Origin: Betaproteobacteria bacterium HGW-Betaproteobacteria-3
GTDB lineage: Bacteria; Pseudomonadota; Gammaproteobacteria; Burkholderiales; Burkholderiaceae_C
Reading direction: 5' to 3'
Assembly (NCBI GenBank): GCA_002842205.1
Contig: PHCI01000020.1
Coordinates: 1 to 64,000 of the forward strand
Length of the DNA stretch: 64,000 bases
Shown here: in pieces, positions 25,828-34,886 of the stretch
Numbering within the stretch: the stretch's first letter is position 1
Layout: each line of letters opens with the position of its first letter
Notes under the pieces: generated by a model
Seen by the model: only the letters and a program-made list of their open reading frames with translations
Databases searched by the model: none
Told to the model about the DNA's origin: nothing
Translations under genes and position numbers: made by a program

Positions 25828-27519
25828 ATGACTCACGACGAAATTCTTGCCCAGTTCGGTCCGCGCGAAGCCATGGAGTACGACGTGGTGGTGGTGGGCG
25901 GCGGCCCCGGCGGGCTGGCCACGGCCATCCGCGTCAAGCAGCTCGCCGCCGAAAAAGGCAGCGATGTGTCGGTGGTGGTGCTTGAAAAAGGCTCGGAGCC
26001 GGGCGCGCACATCCTGTCGGGCGCGATCATGGACCCGAAGGCCCTGAGCGAGCTGATCCCCGACTGGAAGGCACGTGGCGCGCCGCTGCACCAACCCGTG
26101 ACCGACGACGCCTACGTCTTCCTGAGTGAAACATCGGGCCTTCGGGTGCCCAACCTGTTCCTGCCACCGTTTGCACAAAACCATGGCAACTACATCGTGC
26201 GGCTGGGTGCGGTCACCAAATGGCTGGCCGAGCAGGCCGAAGCCCTGGGCGTCGAAATCTTCCCCGGCTTCACGGCGGCCGAAGTGCTCTACAACGACGA
26301 CGGCTCGGTCCGGGGCGTGGCCACCGGCAACCTCGGCGTGGGCAAGGATGGTGAACCCACCGAAAACTTCCAGCTGGGCATGGAGCTGCTCGGCAAATAC
26401 ACCGTGTTTGCCGAAGGCGCGCGCGGCCATCTGGGCAAGCAGCTCATCGAACGCTTCCACCTTGACGAAGGCCGCGATCCCCAGAGCTTCGGCCTCGGCA
26501 TCAAGGAGCTGTGGGAGATCGACCCCAGCCGCCACCAGCCCGGCTTTGTGATGCACACCGCCGGCTGGCCCATGGAATCGGACACCTATGGCGGTGCGTT
26601 CCTCTACCACCTGGAAGACAACAAGGTGGCGCTGGGCTTTGTCACCGGCCTGGGCTACACCAACCCCTACCTCAGCCCGTTTGAAGAATTCCAGCGCTGG
26701 AAGACGCACCCCAACGTGCGCTATTACCTTGAAAATGCAAAGGGTGAAGTCACCGCCAAGCGCCTGTCGTATGGCGCGCGCGCCATCAACGCCAGTGGCC
26801 TCAACGCCCTGCCCAAGACCGTGTTCCCCGGTGGCGCACTGGTGGGCTGCAATGCGGGCTACCTGAACGTGGGGCGCATCAAGGGCAGCCATGCCGCCAT
26901 CAAGACCGGCATGCTGGCCGCCGAGGCCGCGTTTGCAGCCGTGACGGCCGGGCGCCAGCACGACGAACTCACCGCCTACCCCGAGGCGTTCGAGGCCAGC
27001 TGGCTCCACACCGAGCTCAACAAGGACCGCAACTTCAAGAACTGGTTCAAGTACGGCCTGACCACGGCCACGCTGATGAACGGCTTCGAGCAGTTTGTGC
27101 TGCGTGGCCACATCCCCTGGACGCTGCGCCGCGACAAGCCCGACCACGCCTACCTCAAGCCCGCGGCCGAATGCACCCCCATCGCCTACCCCAAACCCGA
27201 CGGCAAGCTGACGTTTGACCGGCTGAGCTCGGTGTTCATCAGCAACACCAACCACGAAGAAAACCAGCCCGCGCACCTCACGCTCAAGGATGCGTCGGTG
27301 CCGGTGGCCATCAACCTCGCCCGCTACGCCGGCCCCGAAGCGCGCTACTGCCCGGCCGGCGTGTACGAGTTCGTCAAGAACGAAGACAACACCGACCGGC
27401 TGCAGATCAACGCGCAGAACTGCGTGCACTGCAAGACCTGCGACATCAAGGACCCGACGCAGAACATCGTCTGGGTCACGCCCGAAGGCGGCGGCGGGCC
27501 CAATTACGCCGGGATGTAG
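25828..27519 (+). CDS. Electron transfer flavoprotein-ubiquinone oxidoreductase
   Basis: A 563-residue membrane-associated flavoprotein that passes electrons from ETF (fatty-acid and amino-acid oxidation) to ubiquinone. The FAD-binding VVVGGGPGGLA is at residues 21-31, and the enzyme carries the family segment LEKGSEPGAHILSGAIMDP. The [4Fe-4S] cysteines sit near the C-terminus in RYCPAGVYEF and CVHCKTCDIKDPTQNI. Its length matches the usual form. A good ribosome site is not obvious before the ATG. ETF itself is not in the window. Confidence 0.95.
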   Translation: MTHDEILAQFGPREAMEYDVVVVGGGPGGLATAIRVKQLAAEKGSDVSVVVLEKGSEPGAHILSGAIMDPKALSELIPDWKARGAPLHQPVTDDAYVFLSETSGLRVPNLFLPPFAQNHGNYIVRLGAVTKWLAEQAEALGVEIFPGFTAAEVLYNDDGSVRGVATGNLGVGKDGEPTENFQLGMELLGKYTVFAEGARGHLGKQLIERFHLDEGRDPQSFGLGIKELWEIDPSRHQPGFVMHTAGWPMESDTYGGAFLYHLEDNKVALGFVTGLGYTNPYLSPFEEFQRWKTHPNVRYYLENAKGEVTAKRLSYGARAINASGLNALPKTVFPGGALVGCNAGYLNVGRIKGSHAAIKTGMLAAEAAFAAVTAGRQHDELTAYPEAFEASWLHTELNKDRNFKNWFKYGLTTATLMNGFEQFVLRGHIPWTLRRDKPDHAYLKPAAECTPIAYPKPDGKLTFDRLSSVFISNTNHEENQPAHLTLKDASVPVAINLARYAGPEARYCPAGVYEFVKNEDNTDRLQINAQNCVHCKTCDIKDPTQNIVWVTPEGGGGPNYAGM

Positions 27520-27542
27520 GCACCACCGCACCGGAGCCCCGC

Positions 27543-28913
27543 ATGGCGATTCCCGCTCGGTCACGGCGCCAGCAAATCGCGTTCTGGCTGGCCCTCGTGG
27601 CGTTTGTGGCGGTCGCCACCTGGGTGGTCTTCAAACGGGTGAGCCCGGCGCCGCCGCGCACGCTGACCCTGAGCACGGGCGGCACCGACGGGGCCTACCA
27701 TGCCTTTGGCAAGCGCTACCAGGAGATCCTGCGCCAGCAGGGTGTGACGCTGGTGCTCCAGCCGTCCAGCGGATCCCTGGAGAACCTGCAACGCCTGAAC
27801 GACGGCCGCACATCGGTGGCTTTTGTGCAGGGCGGGCTGGGCACGCTGGCGCTGGACCCGCTGGCCGACGCCGACACGGACACCACCCCGCTGCGTTCGC
27901 TGGCCACCGTGGCGCTGGAGCCGGTCTGGATTTTTTCACGCGCATTGACGTTGCAGCCTGGGCTGACCGCGCTCAAGGGACGGCGCGTGGCGGTGGGCGT
28001 GGCTGGCAGCGGCAACCAGAAACTCGCGCTGGATCTGTTGCGCATCTACGGCGTGGTGGACGCCGCCGGCCAACCGCTGGGCGGCACGCAGCTCGTTGAA
28101 ACCGGTGGCAGCGCTGCGGCAAGCCAACTCATTGGCGGCGAAGTGGACGCCGCGCTGTTCGTGGCGGCCCCCCAGGCGGCGGCCGTGGCGCAGTTGCTCA
28201 AGGCGCCGGGAGTGCAACTTGCGTCCCTCGAGCATGCAGAGGGGTTGACACGCCGCTACCCCTACCTGCGCCTGGTAAGCCTGAGGCGCGGTTCGGTGGA
28301 CCCGTCACTGGATCGGCCCGGGCGCGACATCACACTGCTGGCCACCAGCGCCAATCTGGTCATGCACGAAGACGTGCACCCCGCCCTGGCCTACTTGCTG
28401 CTGGAGGCTGCCCGCGCCGTGCACCGTCAGCCCGGCTTGCTGAACCGGACGGATGACTTCCCCAGCGCCACCGGGACCGACTTCCCCCTGGCCGAGGAAG
28501 CAGACCGGTATTTCAAGAACGGCCGACCCTTTTTGCAGCGCTACCTGCCGTTCTGGGTGGCCAACTTTGTGCAACGCCTGATCCTGCTGCTGGTGCCGCT
28601 GGTGGCCGTGCTGGTGCCGCTGTTTCGCATCCTGCCGCCGCTGCTGCAGTGGCGGCAGTCCAGCCGCCTGTTCCGCCATTACGGTGAACTCAAGTTTCTG
28701 GAAGCCGACATGGCCACGCGCACGCTCGACGCTGCCGAACGCGACCGCGCTCGCGCCCAGCTCGACCGGATCGCGCAAGACGTCATGTCCACCCCGTTTC
28801 CGCTGGATTTCTCTGACCGCGTTTACACCCTGCGACAACACGTAGACTACGTACGCGCACAATTGAGTCGGCAAGCAGACCGACCGGAAGAACCACCGCG
28901 ACCGCAAGGCTGA
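27543..28913 (+). CDS. TAXI-family TRAP transporter solute receptor with membrane anchors
   Basis: A 456-residue protein. A membrane segment near the N-terminus (about 12-30) is followed by the TAXI periplasmic domain (TLSTGGTDGAYHAFGKRYQE … RRVAVGVAGSGNQKLALDLL … GEVDAALFVAAPQ) and then a second hydrophobic segment (about 347-366) and a charged cytoplasmic tail. The fused receptor is therefore membrane-tethered rather than freely periplasmic. No TAXI permease lies nearby. It follows ETF-QO by 23 bp, suggesting co-transcription. The ligand is unknown. Confidence 0.82.
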   Translation: MAIPARSRRQQIAFWLALVAFVAVATWVVFKRVSPAPPRTLTLSTGGTDGAYHAFGKRYQEILRQQGVTLVLQPSSGSLENLQRLNDGRTSVAFVQGGLGTLALDPLADADTDTTPLRSLATVALEPVWIFSRALTLQPGLTALKGRRVAVGVAGSGNQKLALDLLRIYGVVDAAGQPLGGTQLVETGGSAAASQLIGGEVDAALFVAAPQAAAVAQLLKAPGVQLASLEHAEGLTRRYPYLRLVSLRRGSVDPSLDRPGRDITLLATSANLVMHEDVHPALAYLLLEAARAVHRQPGLLNRTDDFPSATGTDFPLAEEADRYFKNGRPFLQRYLPFWVANFVQRLILLLVPLVAVLVPLFRILPPLLQWRQSSRLFRHYGELKFLEADMATRTLDAAERDRARAQLDRIAQDVMSTPFPLDFSDRVYTLRQHVDYVRAQLSRQADRPEEPPRPQG

Positions 28914-28968
28914 TGCGCGCCCCTGAGCGCGCCGCAGACCGCACAAAAACTTCAGGAGACGCCCCGTC

Positions 28969-29994
28969 ATGAACATCGTCATCACCGGCGGCGCCGGTTT
29001 TCTCGGCGCGCGCCTGGCCCGCACCCTGCTCACGCAGGGCCAACTTTCGCTGGCCGGCGAACGGGCGCAACCCATCACCCGGCTGACCCTGGTGGACCGC
29101 GCCAACCCCTCCCCCGATCTGCTGGCCGACACCCGCGTGCAGGCCATCGTGGGCGACCTCAACGACCTGCTGCGCCTCACGCCCGGTGGCACGCGCGCGG
29201 TACCGGCGGGCACCGACGTGGTGTTCCACCTGGCGGCCGCCGTGAGCGGTGAATGCGAAGCCGACTTCGACCTGGGCATGCGCAGCAACTTTGCCGCCAC
29301 GCACGCGCTGCTGGAAGCCTGCCGCGCCCTCAAGAGCCGCCCCACGGTGGTCTTCGCCAGCTCGCTCGCCGTGTTTGGCAATCCGCCGGGCCAGGCCTTG
29401 CCCGCCGTCATCGAAGACGACACCCTGCCCACACCGCAAAGCAGTTACGGCGTCCAGAAATTCATTGGCGAACAGATGGTGGCCGACTACGGCCGCAAGG
29501 GCTTCGTGCGTGCCCGCAACATCCGCCTCATGACGGTGAGCGTGCGGCCCGGCAAACCCAACGGCGCCGCGTCGAGCTTTTTCAGCGGCATGATCCGCGA
29601 ACCCCTGGCCGGCGTGCGTGCGCAGGTGCCCGTGCCCCCGCACACACCGGTCGCGCTGTCGTCCCCGCGCAGCACCATCGCGGGCATCGTGCGCGCCGCC
29701 GAAACGGCCGACGGTGACTGGGGCGCGCTGCACGCCATGAACCTGCCCGCGTTGCGCACCACGGTGGGCGACATGGCGGCCGCGCTGGAGCGCGTGGCCG
29801 GCCAAGCCGCCACCGACCTGCTCGACTGGGTCGAGGACCCGGCCATCCTCAAGCTCGTCAACACCTGGCCCGGCAATGTGCAGGCCGCACGGGCCGCCGG
29901 TCTGGGCCTGCACGCCGACACCGACTTCGAGTCCATCGTGCGCGAGTACGTACGCGAAAACCCGAATGCAGTGCGTCTGCCGGTTCAACCATAA
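28969..29994 (+). CDS. denD: NAD-dependent D-erythronate dehydrogenase-like epimerase family protein
   Basis: A 341-residue extended-SDR enzyme with the GGAGFLG dinucleotide-binding loop (residues 7-13), FHLAAAVSGECEADFDLG and SSLAVFGNPPGQALP…SYGVQKF (Ser, Tyr and Lys catalytic residues). The sequence pattern matches DenD, which oxidises D-erythronate at C3 in four-carbon acid sugar catabolism. It is followed by a DctP/Q/M TRAP transporter, the arrangement expected for sugar-acid uptake plus first oxidation. The kinase and decarboxylase (OtnK, OtnC) that complete the pathway are not in this window, so the assignment remains tentative. Confidence 0.8.
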   Translation: MNIVITGGAGFLGARLARTLLTQGQLSLAGERAQPITRLTLVDRANPSPDLLADTRVQAIVGDLNDLLRLTPGGTRAVPAGTDVVFHLAAAVSGECEADFDLGMRSNFAATHALLEACRALKSRPTVVFASSLAVFGNPPGQALPAVIEDDTLPTPQSSYGVQKFIGEQMVADYGRKGFVRARNIRLMTVSVRPGKPNGAASSFFSGMIREPLAGVRAQVPVPPHTPVALSSPRSTIAGIVRAAETADGDWGALHAMNLPALRTTVGDMAAALERVAGQAATDLLDWVEDPAILKLVNTWPGNVQAARAAGLGLHADTDFESIVREYVRENPNAVRLPVQP

Positions 29995-30076
29995 TCAAAG
30001 TTGTATGACAAATTTTCCTGGCCCGGCGATGCCCAAGCCCGGCCCATCCCTTCCGACAACCTGAGGAGATCCCCCC

Positions 30077-31048
30077 ATGAAACTGAACTCACTTGTGATC
30101 GGCTTGAGCCTGGCGCTCGGTCTGGTGTCCAGCGCCGCGGCGCAAACCACCATGCGCATCAGCATCTCGATTGCCCAGAACTCGCACCAGGGCGTGGCCA
30201 TCGACACCTTTGCCAAGGAGGTCGAAAAGCGCACGGCGGGCCGCTACAAGGTGCAGCCGTTTTATTCGGGTTCGCTGGGCGGCGAGCGCGAATCGATTGA
30301 AGCCGTGCAGCTCGGCACGCAGGAACTGACCTTCTCCTCCACCGGCCCGGTGCCCAACTTCGTGCCCGAGGCGCGCATTCTCGACATCCCCTTCCTGTTC
30401 CGCGACAAGGCCCACGCCCGCGCCGTGCTGGACGGCCCGATCGGCCAGGAGATGCTCACCAAGTTCGACGCCAAGGGCTTCAAGGCGCTGGCCTGGGGCG
30501 AAAACGGCATTCGCCACATGACCAACAGCAAACGCGACGTCAACTCCCCCGACGACCTCAAAGGTCTGAAGATGCGCACCATGGAAAACCCGGTGCACGT
30601 GGCCGCCTACAAGGGCCTGGGCATCGTGACCACGCCCATGGCCTTCCCGGAAGTGTTCACCGCGCTGCAGCAGGGCACGGTGGACGGGCAGGAGAACCCG
30701 CTGTCGGTGATCATGGCGGCCAAGTTTGACCAGGTGCAAAAACACCTTTCACTCACCGGCCACGTGTATTCGCCCGGCATCTTCCTGATGAACAAGGCCA
30801 CCTTTGACAAACTCAGCGCGGCCGACAAGCAGGCCTTCCTCGAGGCGGCCAGGGAAGGCGTGAAAGCCAACCGTGCCCGCGTGGACGAAGACGATGCCAA
30901 GGGCGTGGCCGAACTGCGCGCCAAGGGCATGACGGTCATCGAGAATGTGGACAAGGCCAAGTTCGTTGCCACCCTCGCACCGGTCAACGCCAAGTTTGAA
31001 GAACAGTTTGGCAAGGCCAACATCGACAAGATCCGCAACTTCAAGTAA
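30077..31048 (+). CDS. dctP: TRAP transporter DctP-type solute-binding protein
   Basis: A 323-residue periplasmic protein with a cleavable signal peptide (MKLNSLVIGLSLALGLVSSAAA) and the DctP fold: RISISIAQNSHQGVAIDTFA, GLKMRTMENPVHVAAYK with the ligand-binding Arg, and PEVFTALQQGTVDGQENP. It captures an organic or sugar acid for the downstream permeases. A hairpin and terminator-like structure between it and the membrane subunit genes would favour excess receptor over permease. It starts 82 bp after denD. The ligand is probably an aldonate such as erythronate, judged only from the neighbour. Confidence 0.9.
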   Translation: MKLNSLVIGLSLALGLVSSAAAQTTMRISISIAQNSHQGVAIDTFAKEVEKRTAGRYKVQPFYSGSLGGERESIEAVQLGTQELTFSSTGPVPNFVPEARILDIPFLFRDKAHARAVLDGPIGQEMLTKFDAKGFKALAWGENGIRHMTNSKRDVNSPDDLKGLKMRTMENPVHVAAYKGLGIVTTPMAFPEVFTALQQGTVDGQENPLSVIMAAKFDQVQKHLSLTGHVYSPGIFLMNKATFDKLSAADKQAFLEAAREGVKANRARVDEDDAKGVAELRAKGMTVIENVDKAKFVATLAPVNAKFEEQFGKANIDKIRNFK

Positions 31049-31057
31049 AGACGGATC

Positions 31058-31074
31058 GCTACTTTTAAAGTAGC
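31058..31074. repeat. Palindrome matching the 5' hairpin of the AT-rich element (partial copy G)
   Basis: GCTACTTTTAAAGTAGC is a nearly perfect 17-bp inverted repeat. It equals the opening hairpin of copy D, but the rest of the element is absent. It sits just upstream of a terminator. Confidence 0.5.
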
Positions 31075-31081
31075 TAAAAAC

Positions 31082-31112
31082 GCCCGGTGTTTGAGGACTT
31101 CCGGGCATTTTT
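31082..31112 (+). terminator. Terminator-like hairpin between dctP and dctQ
   Basis: GCCCGG pairs with CCGGGC across a 13-base loop and is followed by ATTTTTA. In TRAP operons a partial terminator after the receptor gene allows more receptor than permease. Confidence 0.7.
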
Positions 31113-31143
31113 ATTCCAAATTCATGCCAGAAACGCCACCTCC

Positions 31144-31638
31144 ATGAAAACCGCCTTCCTCACCTTTGAGCGCTGGACCACCGGCTTTTCGACGGTGGCG
31201 GCGTGCCTCATGCTGACGATTTCCGCGTCATTGGGCATGCTGCAGATCATCACCCGCTTTGTGCTGGAAACCCCAGCCGAATGGACCGAGGTGCTGATCC
31301 GTTTCAGCCTGATCTGGATGGTGTTTCTGGGCATTCCGGCGGCCTTCCGGCAAGGCGCCATGGTCAGCGTGGACGTGCTGTACCGCTGGAGCCCGCCCAA
31401 AGTCCGGCGCGTGCTGGACTGGGTGGTCAGCGGTGCCGCATTGACGCTGATGGGGGTCATCATCTGGTGGGGTTGGGACTATGCCAACCGCGGCAGGGTG
31501 CAGACCATGATCGGCCTGGAGAACGTGACCATGTTCTGGGCCTACATTGCGATGCCAGTGGGTGGCGTGTTCTGCGTGATCGGCATCCTCGGCAACCTGC
31601 TGGACCCGCAGCGCATGGAACTGGAGGCGGCGCAATGA
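31144..31638 (+). CDS. dctQ: TRAP transporter small permease subunit (DctQ)
   Basis: A 164-residue inner-membrane protein with four predicted helices (about 16-35, 50-70, 95-115 and 134-153) and the DctQ-type features EWTEVLIRFSLIWMVFLGIP and VSVDVLYRWSP. The ATG at 31144 begins MKTAFLTFERW; the longer frame upstream reads through the terminator loop. Its stop overlaps the dctM start (ATGA), so the two permease subunits are translated together. It forms the membrane complex with DctM. Confidence 0.9.
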   Translation: MKTAFLTFERWTTGFSTVAACLMLTISASLGMLQIITRFVLETPAEWTEVLIRFSLIWMVFLGIPAAFRQGAMVSVDVLYRWSPPKVRRVLDWVVSGAALTLMGVIIWWGWDYANRGRVQTMIGLENVTMFWAYIAMPVGGVFCVIGILGNLLDPQRMELEAAQ

Positions 31639-32912
31639 GCATCGTGATGCTCATCACGATGGTGCTGTGCTTTGCACTCACCATCTCCGTCGCCGTTTCG
31701 ATCGGCCTGGCAGCCATCCTGGGCATCCAGGTGGCCAACGCCCACATGCTGATCTCTGTCAAGGAGATGTTCAACGCCATCAACAAGTTTCCACTGGCGG
31801 CCATCCCGTTTTTCATCCTTGCGGGCAGCATCATGGAGCGGGGCGGCATTTCGCGCCGCCTGGTCGAGTTCGCCAAGAGCGTGGTGGGTGGCGTGCAGGG
31901 CGGCCTGCCCATGACTTGCGTGCTGACCTGCATGATCTTCGCGGCCGTCTCGGGCTCGTCGGTGGCCACCACCTTTGCGGTGGGCGCGATCCTGATCCCC
32001 GCGCTCGTCAAGCACGGCTATCCCACCACCTATGCGGCGGCGCTGCAGGCCACCAGTGCCGAGCTGGGCGTGGTCATCCCGCCGTCCATCCCGATGATCC
32101 TCTACGGCGTCAGCGCCGAAGTCTCCATTGGCGAGCTGTTCATCGCGGGTTTCGGGCCGGGCCTGCTGATTGGCGGCGCGCTCATGCTGTTTGTGTACCT
32201 CTATTGCAAGTTCAAGGGCTGGGGCAAGAGCGACGGCGACGACCGCCAGGGCATCCTCAAGGCCACCTGGCAGGCCGGTTGGGCCCTGATGATGCCGGTG
32301 ATCATCCTCGGCGGCATTTACGGCGGCGTCTTCACGCCCACCGAGGCGGCAGCCGTGGCGGTGTTTTATGCGCTGCTGGTCGGCGTGGTGATCTACCGCG
32401 AGATCGGCTTGCGCGACATCGCGCACATCCTGCGCCGGTCGGTGCTGTCGAGCGCGGTGATCATGTTCATCATCGCCAACGCCGGGTTGTTTGCGTTTTT
32501 GATCACGCGCGCCGGCGTGCCCGACGCCATTGGCCACTGGCTCGAACAGGTGCTGAAATCGCCCGCGTACTTCCTGCTGGGGGTGAACCTGGCGTTGTTC
32601 CTGATCGGCATGTTCATCGAGACCAGCGCGGCCATCATCGTGCTGGCGCCCATTCTGGCGCCGGTGGCCATGCACTTTGGGGTGGACCCGGTGCACTTCG
32701 GCCTCATCATGGTGGTGAACCTGGCGCTGGGCATGATCACCCCGCCGTTTGGTGTGAACCTGTTTGCCGCGTGCACGGTGGCGCGCATCTCGCTGGACCG
32801 CATGGTACGTGACCTGGTGCCGTTCGTGCTCGTCATCCTGACCTGCCTGATGATCATCACGTATGTGCCTTCGCTGTCGCTGTCGCTGCGCGATCTGGTT
32901 TACGCGCGGTAG
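31635..32912 (+). CDS. dctM: TRAP transporter large permease subunit (DctM)
   Basis: A 425-residue protein with about twelve helices, including MERGGISRRLVEFAKSVVGG, FAAVSGSSVATTFAVGAILIP, IPPSIPMILYGV with Pro-rich loops, and the closing LGMITPPFGVNLFAA typical of DctM. It carries the solute with sodium across the inner membrane using the DctP receptor. It overlaps dctQ by 4 bp. The glycine riboswitch begins about 10 bp after its stop, so no space remains for a terminator of its own. Confidence 0.93.
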   Translation: MSIVMLITMVLCFALTISVAVSIGLAAILGIQVANAHMLISVKEMFNAINKFPLAAIPFFILAGSIMERGGISRRLVEFAKSVVGGVQGGLPMTCVLTCMIFAAVSGSSVATTFAVGAILIPALVKHGYPTTYAAALQATSAELGVVIPPSIPMILYGVSAEVSIGELFIAGFGPGLLIGGALMLFVYLYCKFKGWGKSDGDDRQGILKATWQAGWALMMPVIILGGIYGGVFTPTEAAAVAVFYALLVGVVIYREIGLRDIAHILRRSVLSSAVIMFIIANAGLFAFLITRAGVPDAIGHWLEQVLKSPAYFLLGVNLALFLIGMFIETSAAIIVLAPILAPVAMHFGVDPVHFGLIMVVNLALGMITPPFGVNLFAACTVARISLDRMVRDLVPFVLVILTCLMIITYVPSLSLSLRDLVYAR

Positions 32913-32922
32913 AATCGGCACC

Positions 32923-33148
32923 TGTCAGGAGAGAGCGCTTTTTCTTGAAAGCGCCGCCGAAGGCGAAAGTCCGGTGAGAACCGCGACCCGAACGCTCAGG
33001 CAAAAGGACTGACAACCGTCTGAAAAGACGTTCCCCACTGGAGAGAGGCTGTGCGCAACCGGTTGCGCGCGGTCCACCGAAGGAGCAAACGCCAGCGCCC
33101 GCCGTCGGGGCCCGCGTGAATCTCTCAGGTAAAGCGGACAGCGGGGGC
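32923..33148 (+). ncRNA. Tandem glycine riboswitch
   Basis: Two glycine aptamers in series precede gcvT. Aptamer one runs about 32923-33014 (GTCAGGAGAGAG … CCGAAGGCGAAAG … GCTCAGGCAAAAGGACTGAC) and aptamer two about 33033-33145 (ACTGGAGAGAGGCTG … CACCGAAGGAGCAAAC … TCTCAGGTAAAGCGGACAG). Both show the conserved GGAGAG, CCGAAGG and CTCAGG(C/T)AAA cores. Glycine binding normally switches on glycine-cleavage gene expression. Confidence 0.95.
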
Positions 33149-33209
33149 AGCCCATGGCTTTGCGGCCGTGGCCCGTGTTGCCCTGTCGCTTGCCTTTGGA
33201 GACCACCCC

Positions 33210-34340
33210 ATGTCTGACGCCGCTGCCGAACTGCTCCAGGTTCCGCTTCACGCACTCCATCTTGAACTCGGCGCCCGCATGGTGCCCTTTGCCGGCTATT
33301 CGATGCCGGTGCAATACCCCAGCGGCCTGATGGCCGAACACCTGCACACCCGTGCCGAGGCCGGACTGTTTGACGTGTCCCACATGGGCCAGCTGCGCCT
33401 GGTGGGGCCGGACGCCGCCGCCGCCTTTGAAACCCTGATGCCGGTGGACGTGATCGACCTGCCCACCGGCAAGCAACGCTATGGCCTGCTGACCGACGAC
33501 GACGGCGGCATCCTCGACGACCTGATGTTCATCAAGCGCGCCGATGGGATTTTTGTCATTGTCAACGGCGCCTGCAAGGTGGGCGACATCGCGCACATGC
33601 AATTGCGCATCGGCGGCCGTTGCGAAGTCATCCCCATGCCCGACCACGCACTGCTGGCCTTGCAGGGGCCCCACGCCGTGACCGCGCTGGCCCGGCTGGC
33701 ACCCGGTGTGGCCGCGCTGGTGTTCATGACCGGCGGGCACTTCCGTGTGGCCGGCTGTGACTGCTTCATCACCCGCAGCGGCTACACCGGTGAGGACGGT
33801 TTCGAGATTTCGGTGCCTGGCGATCAGGCCGAAACGCTGGCGCGCGCCCTGCTGGCCCAACCCGAAGTCAAGCCCATCGGTCTGGGCGCGCGCAATTCGC
33901 TGCGGCTCGAAGCCGGCCTGTGCCTGTATGGCAACGACATCGACACCACCACCACGCCGGTCGAAGCCGCGCTCAACTGGGCGATGCAGAAAGTCCGGCG
34001 CACCGGCGGCGCGCGCGTCGGCGGATTTCCCGGCGCAGGGAAAATTCTGGCGCAGCTCGACGGCACGCAGCCGCCGACACGCAAGCGCGTGGGGCTGGTC
34101 GCGCTGGAGCGCGTGCCCGTGCGCGAGCACACCGCCCTGCACGCCGACACCGGCCAACGCATTGGCGAAGTCACCAGCGGGCTGCTGGCCCCCACGGCCG
34201 ACCGCCCCGTGGCCATGGCCTATGTGGAAACCCCGTCCACCACGCCCGGGACGCGACTGCATGCCTTGGTGCGCGGCAAGGCTGTGCCCATGGAAGTGGT
34301 CACCCTGCCCTTTGTGCCCACCCGCTATCACCGGGGCTGA
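33210..34340 (+). CDS. gcvT: Glycine cleavage system T protein (aminomethyltransferase)
   Basis: A 376-residue enzyme that transfers the methylene carbon from the aminomethyl-lipoyl arm of GcvH to tetrahydrofolate, releasing ammonia. Typical segments are ELGARMVPFAGYSMPVQYP, EAGLFDVSHMGQL, RSGYTGEDGFEISVP and LGARNSLRLEAGLCLYGND, with the catalytic Asp in the latter. The ATG at 33210 is chosen because it begins the conserved N-terminus 62 bp after the riboswitch; an earlier GTG at 33168 lies in the riboswitch-to-gene spacer. The stop falls inside a short terminator hairpin. Confidence 0.96.
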   Translation: MSDAAAELLQVPLHALHLELGARMVPFAGYSMPVQYPSGLMAEHLHTRAEAGLFDVSHMGQLRLVGPDAAAAFETLMPVDVIDLPTGKQRYGLLTDDDGGILDDLMFIKRADGIFVIVNGACKVGDIAHMQLRIGGRCEVIPMPDHALLALQGPHAVTALARLAPGVAALVFMTGGHFRVAGCDCFITRSGYTGEDGFEISVPGDQAETLARALLAQPEVKPIGLGARNSLRLEAGLCLYGNDIDTTTTPVEAALNWAMQKVRRTGGARVGGFPGAGKILAQLDGTQPPTRKRVGLVALERVPVREHTALHADTGQRIGEVTSGLLAPTADRPVAMAYVETPSTTPGTRLHALVRGKAVPMEVVTLPFVPTRYHRG

Positions 34341-34354
34341 GTCCGCCCCTTTTT
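34333..34354 (+). terminator. Weak terminator or attenuator after gcvT
   Basis: GGGGC pairs with GCCCC around a 7-base loop that contains the gcvT stop codon, followed by five T. It may reduce read-through into gcvH and gcvP. Confidence 0.55.
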
Positions 34355-34413
34355 GCATTTGATTTGTTTGGTTGGCAATTAATTGGAATCTGACCCCCAT
34401 TAGGAGAACCGAG

Positions 34414-34785
34414 ATGAGCATCAAGTACACCGAAGATCACGAATGGCTGAAGGTGGATGGCGATACGGCCACCGTGGGCATCACGGTCCATGCGCAGGAC
34501 GCGCTGGGCGATGTGGTGTTTGTGGACTTGCCCGAAGTCGGCAAGGTGCTGGCCCCCAGGGACGTGGCCGGCGTGGTCGAGTCCGTGAAGGCCGCGGCCG
34601 ATGTGTACATGCCGGTTTCGGGCGAGATCGTGGAGGTCAACGAGGCCCTGCGCGCCGACCCGTCGCTGGCCAACTCCGACCCGCAGGGCGCGGGCTGGTT
34701 CTTCAAGGTGCGGCTGTCAGATGCGTCACAGCTTGACGCGCTGCTGGACGAGACCGCCTACACCGCGTTCGCAGCCAACGCCTGA
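34414..34785 (+). CDS. gcvH: Glycine cleavage system H protein (lipoyl carrier)
   Basis: A 123-residue carrier that shuttles the aminomethyl group between GcvP, GcvT and lipoamide dehydrogenase on a lipoyl-lysine. The lipoylation site is Lys59 in [17 protein letters not shown]. It also shows [10 protein letters not shown] and [23 protein letters not shown] gives a good ribosome site for the ATG at 34414. It is separated from gcvP by about 100 bp holding a palindromic repeat. Confidence 0.96.
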   Translation: MSIKYTEDHEWLKVDGDTATVGITVHAQDALGDVVFVDLPEVGKVLAPRDVAGVVESVKAAADVYMPVSGEIVEVNEALRADPSLANSDPQGAGWFFKVRLSDASQLDALLDETAYTAFAANA

Positions 34786-34797
34786 CGCGCACTTTCT

Positions 34798-34868
34798 GTT
34801 CGGGCCGAGCCTGTCGAAGCCCTCACGCACGCTTTCGTTCGCAGCCCTTCGACAGGCTCAGGGCGAAC
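34798..34868. repeat. Palindromic repeat (GAGCCTGTCGAAG family) between gcvH and gcvP
   Basis: Two arms of about 22 bp (34798-34819 and 34847-34868) share CTGTCGAAG/CTTCGACAG cores as an inverted repeat around a 27-base loop. This matches the dispersed TTCGACAGGCTCAG… palindromes common in proteobacterial genomes. Only one instance occurs in this window. Confidence 0.85.
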
Positions 34869-34886
34869 GGTCTGGAAATATCCATC

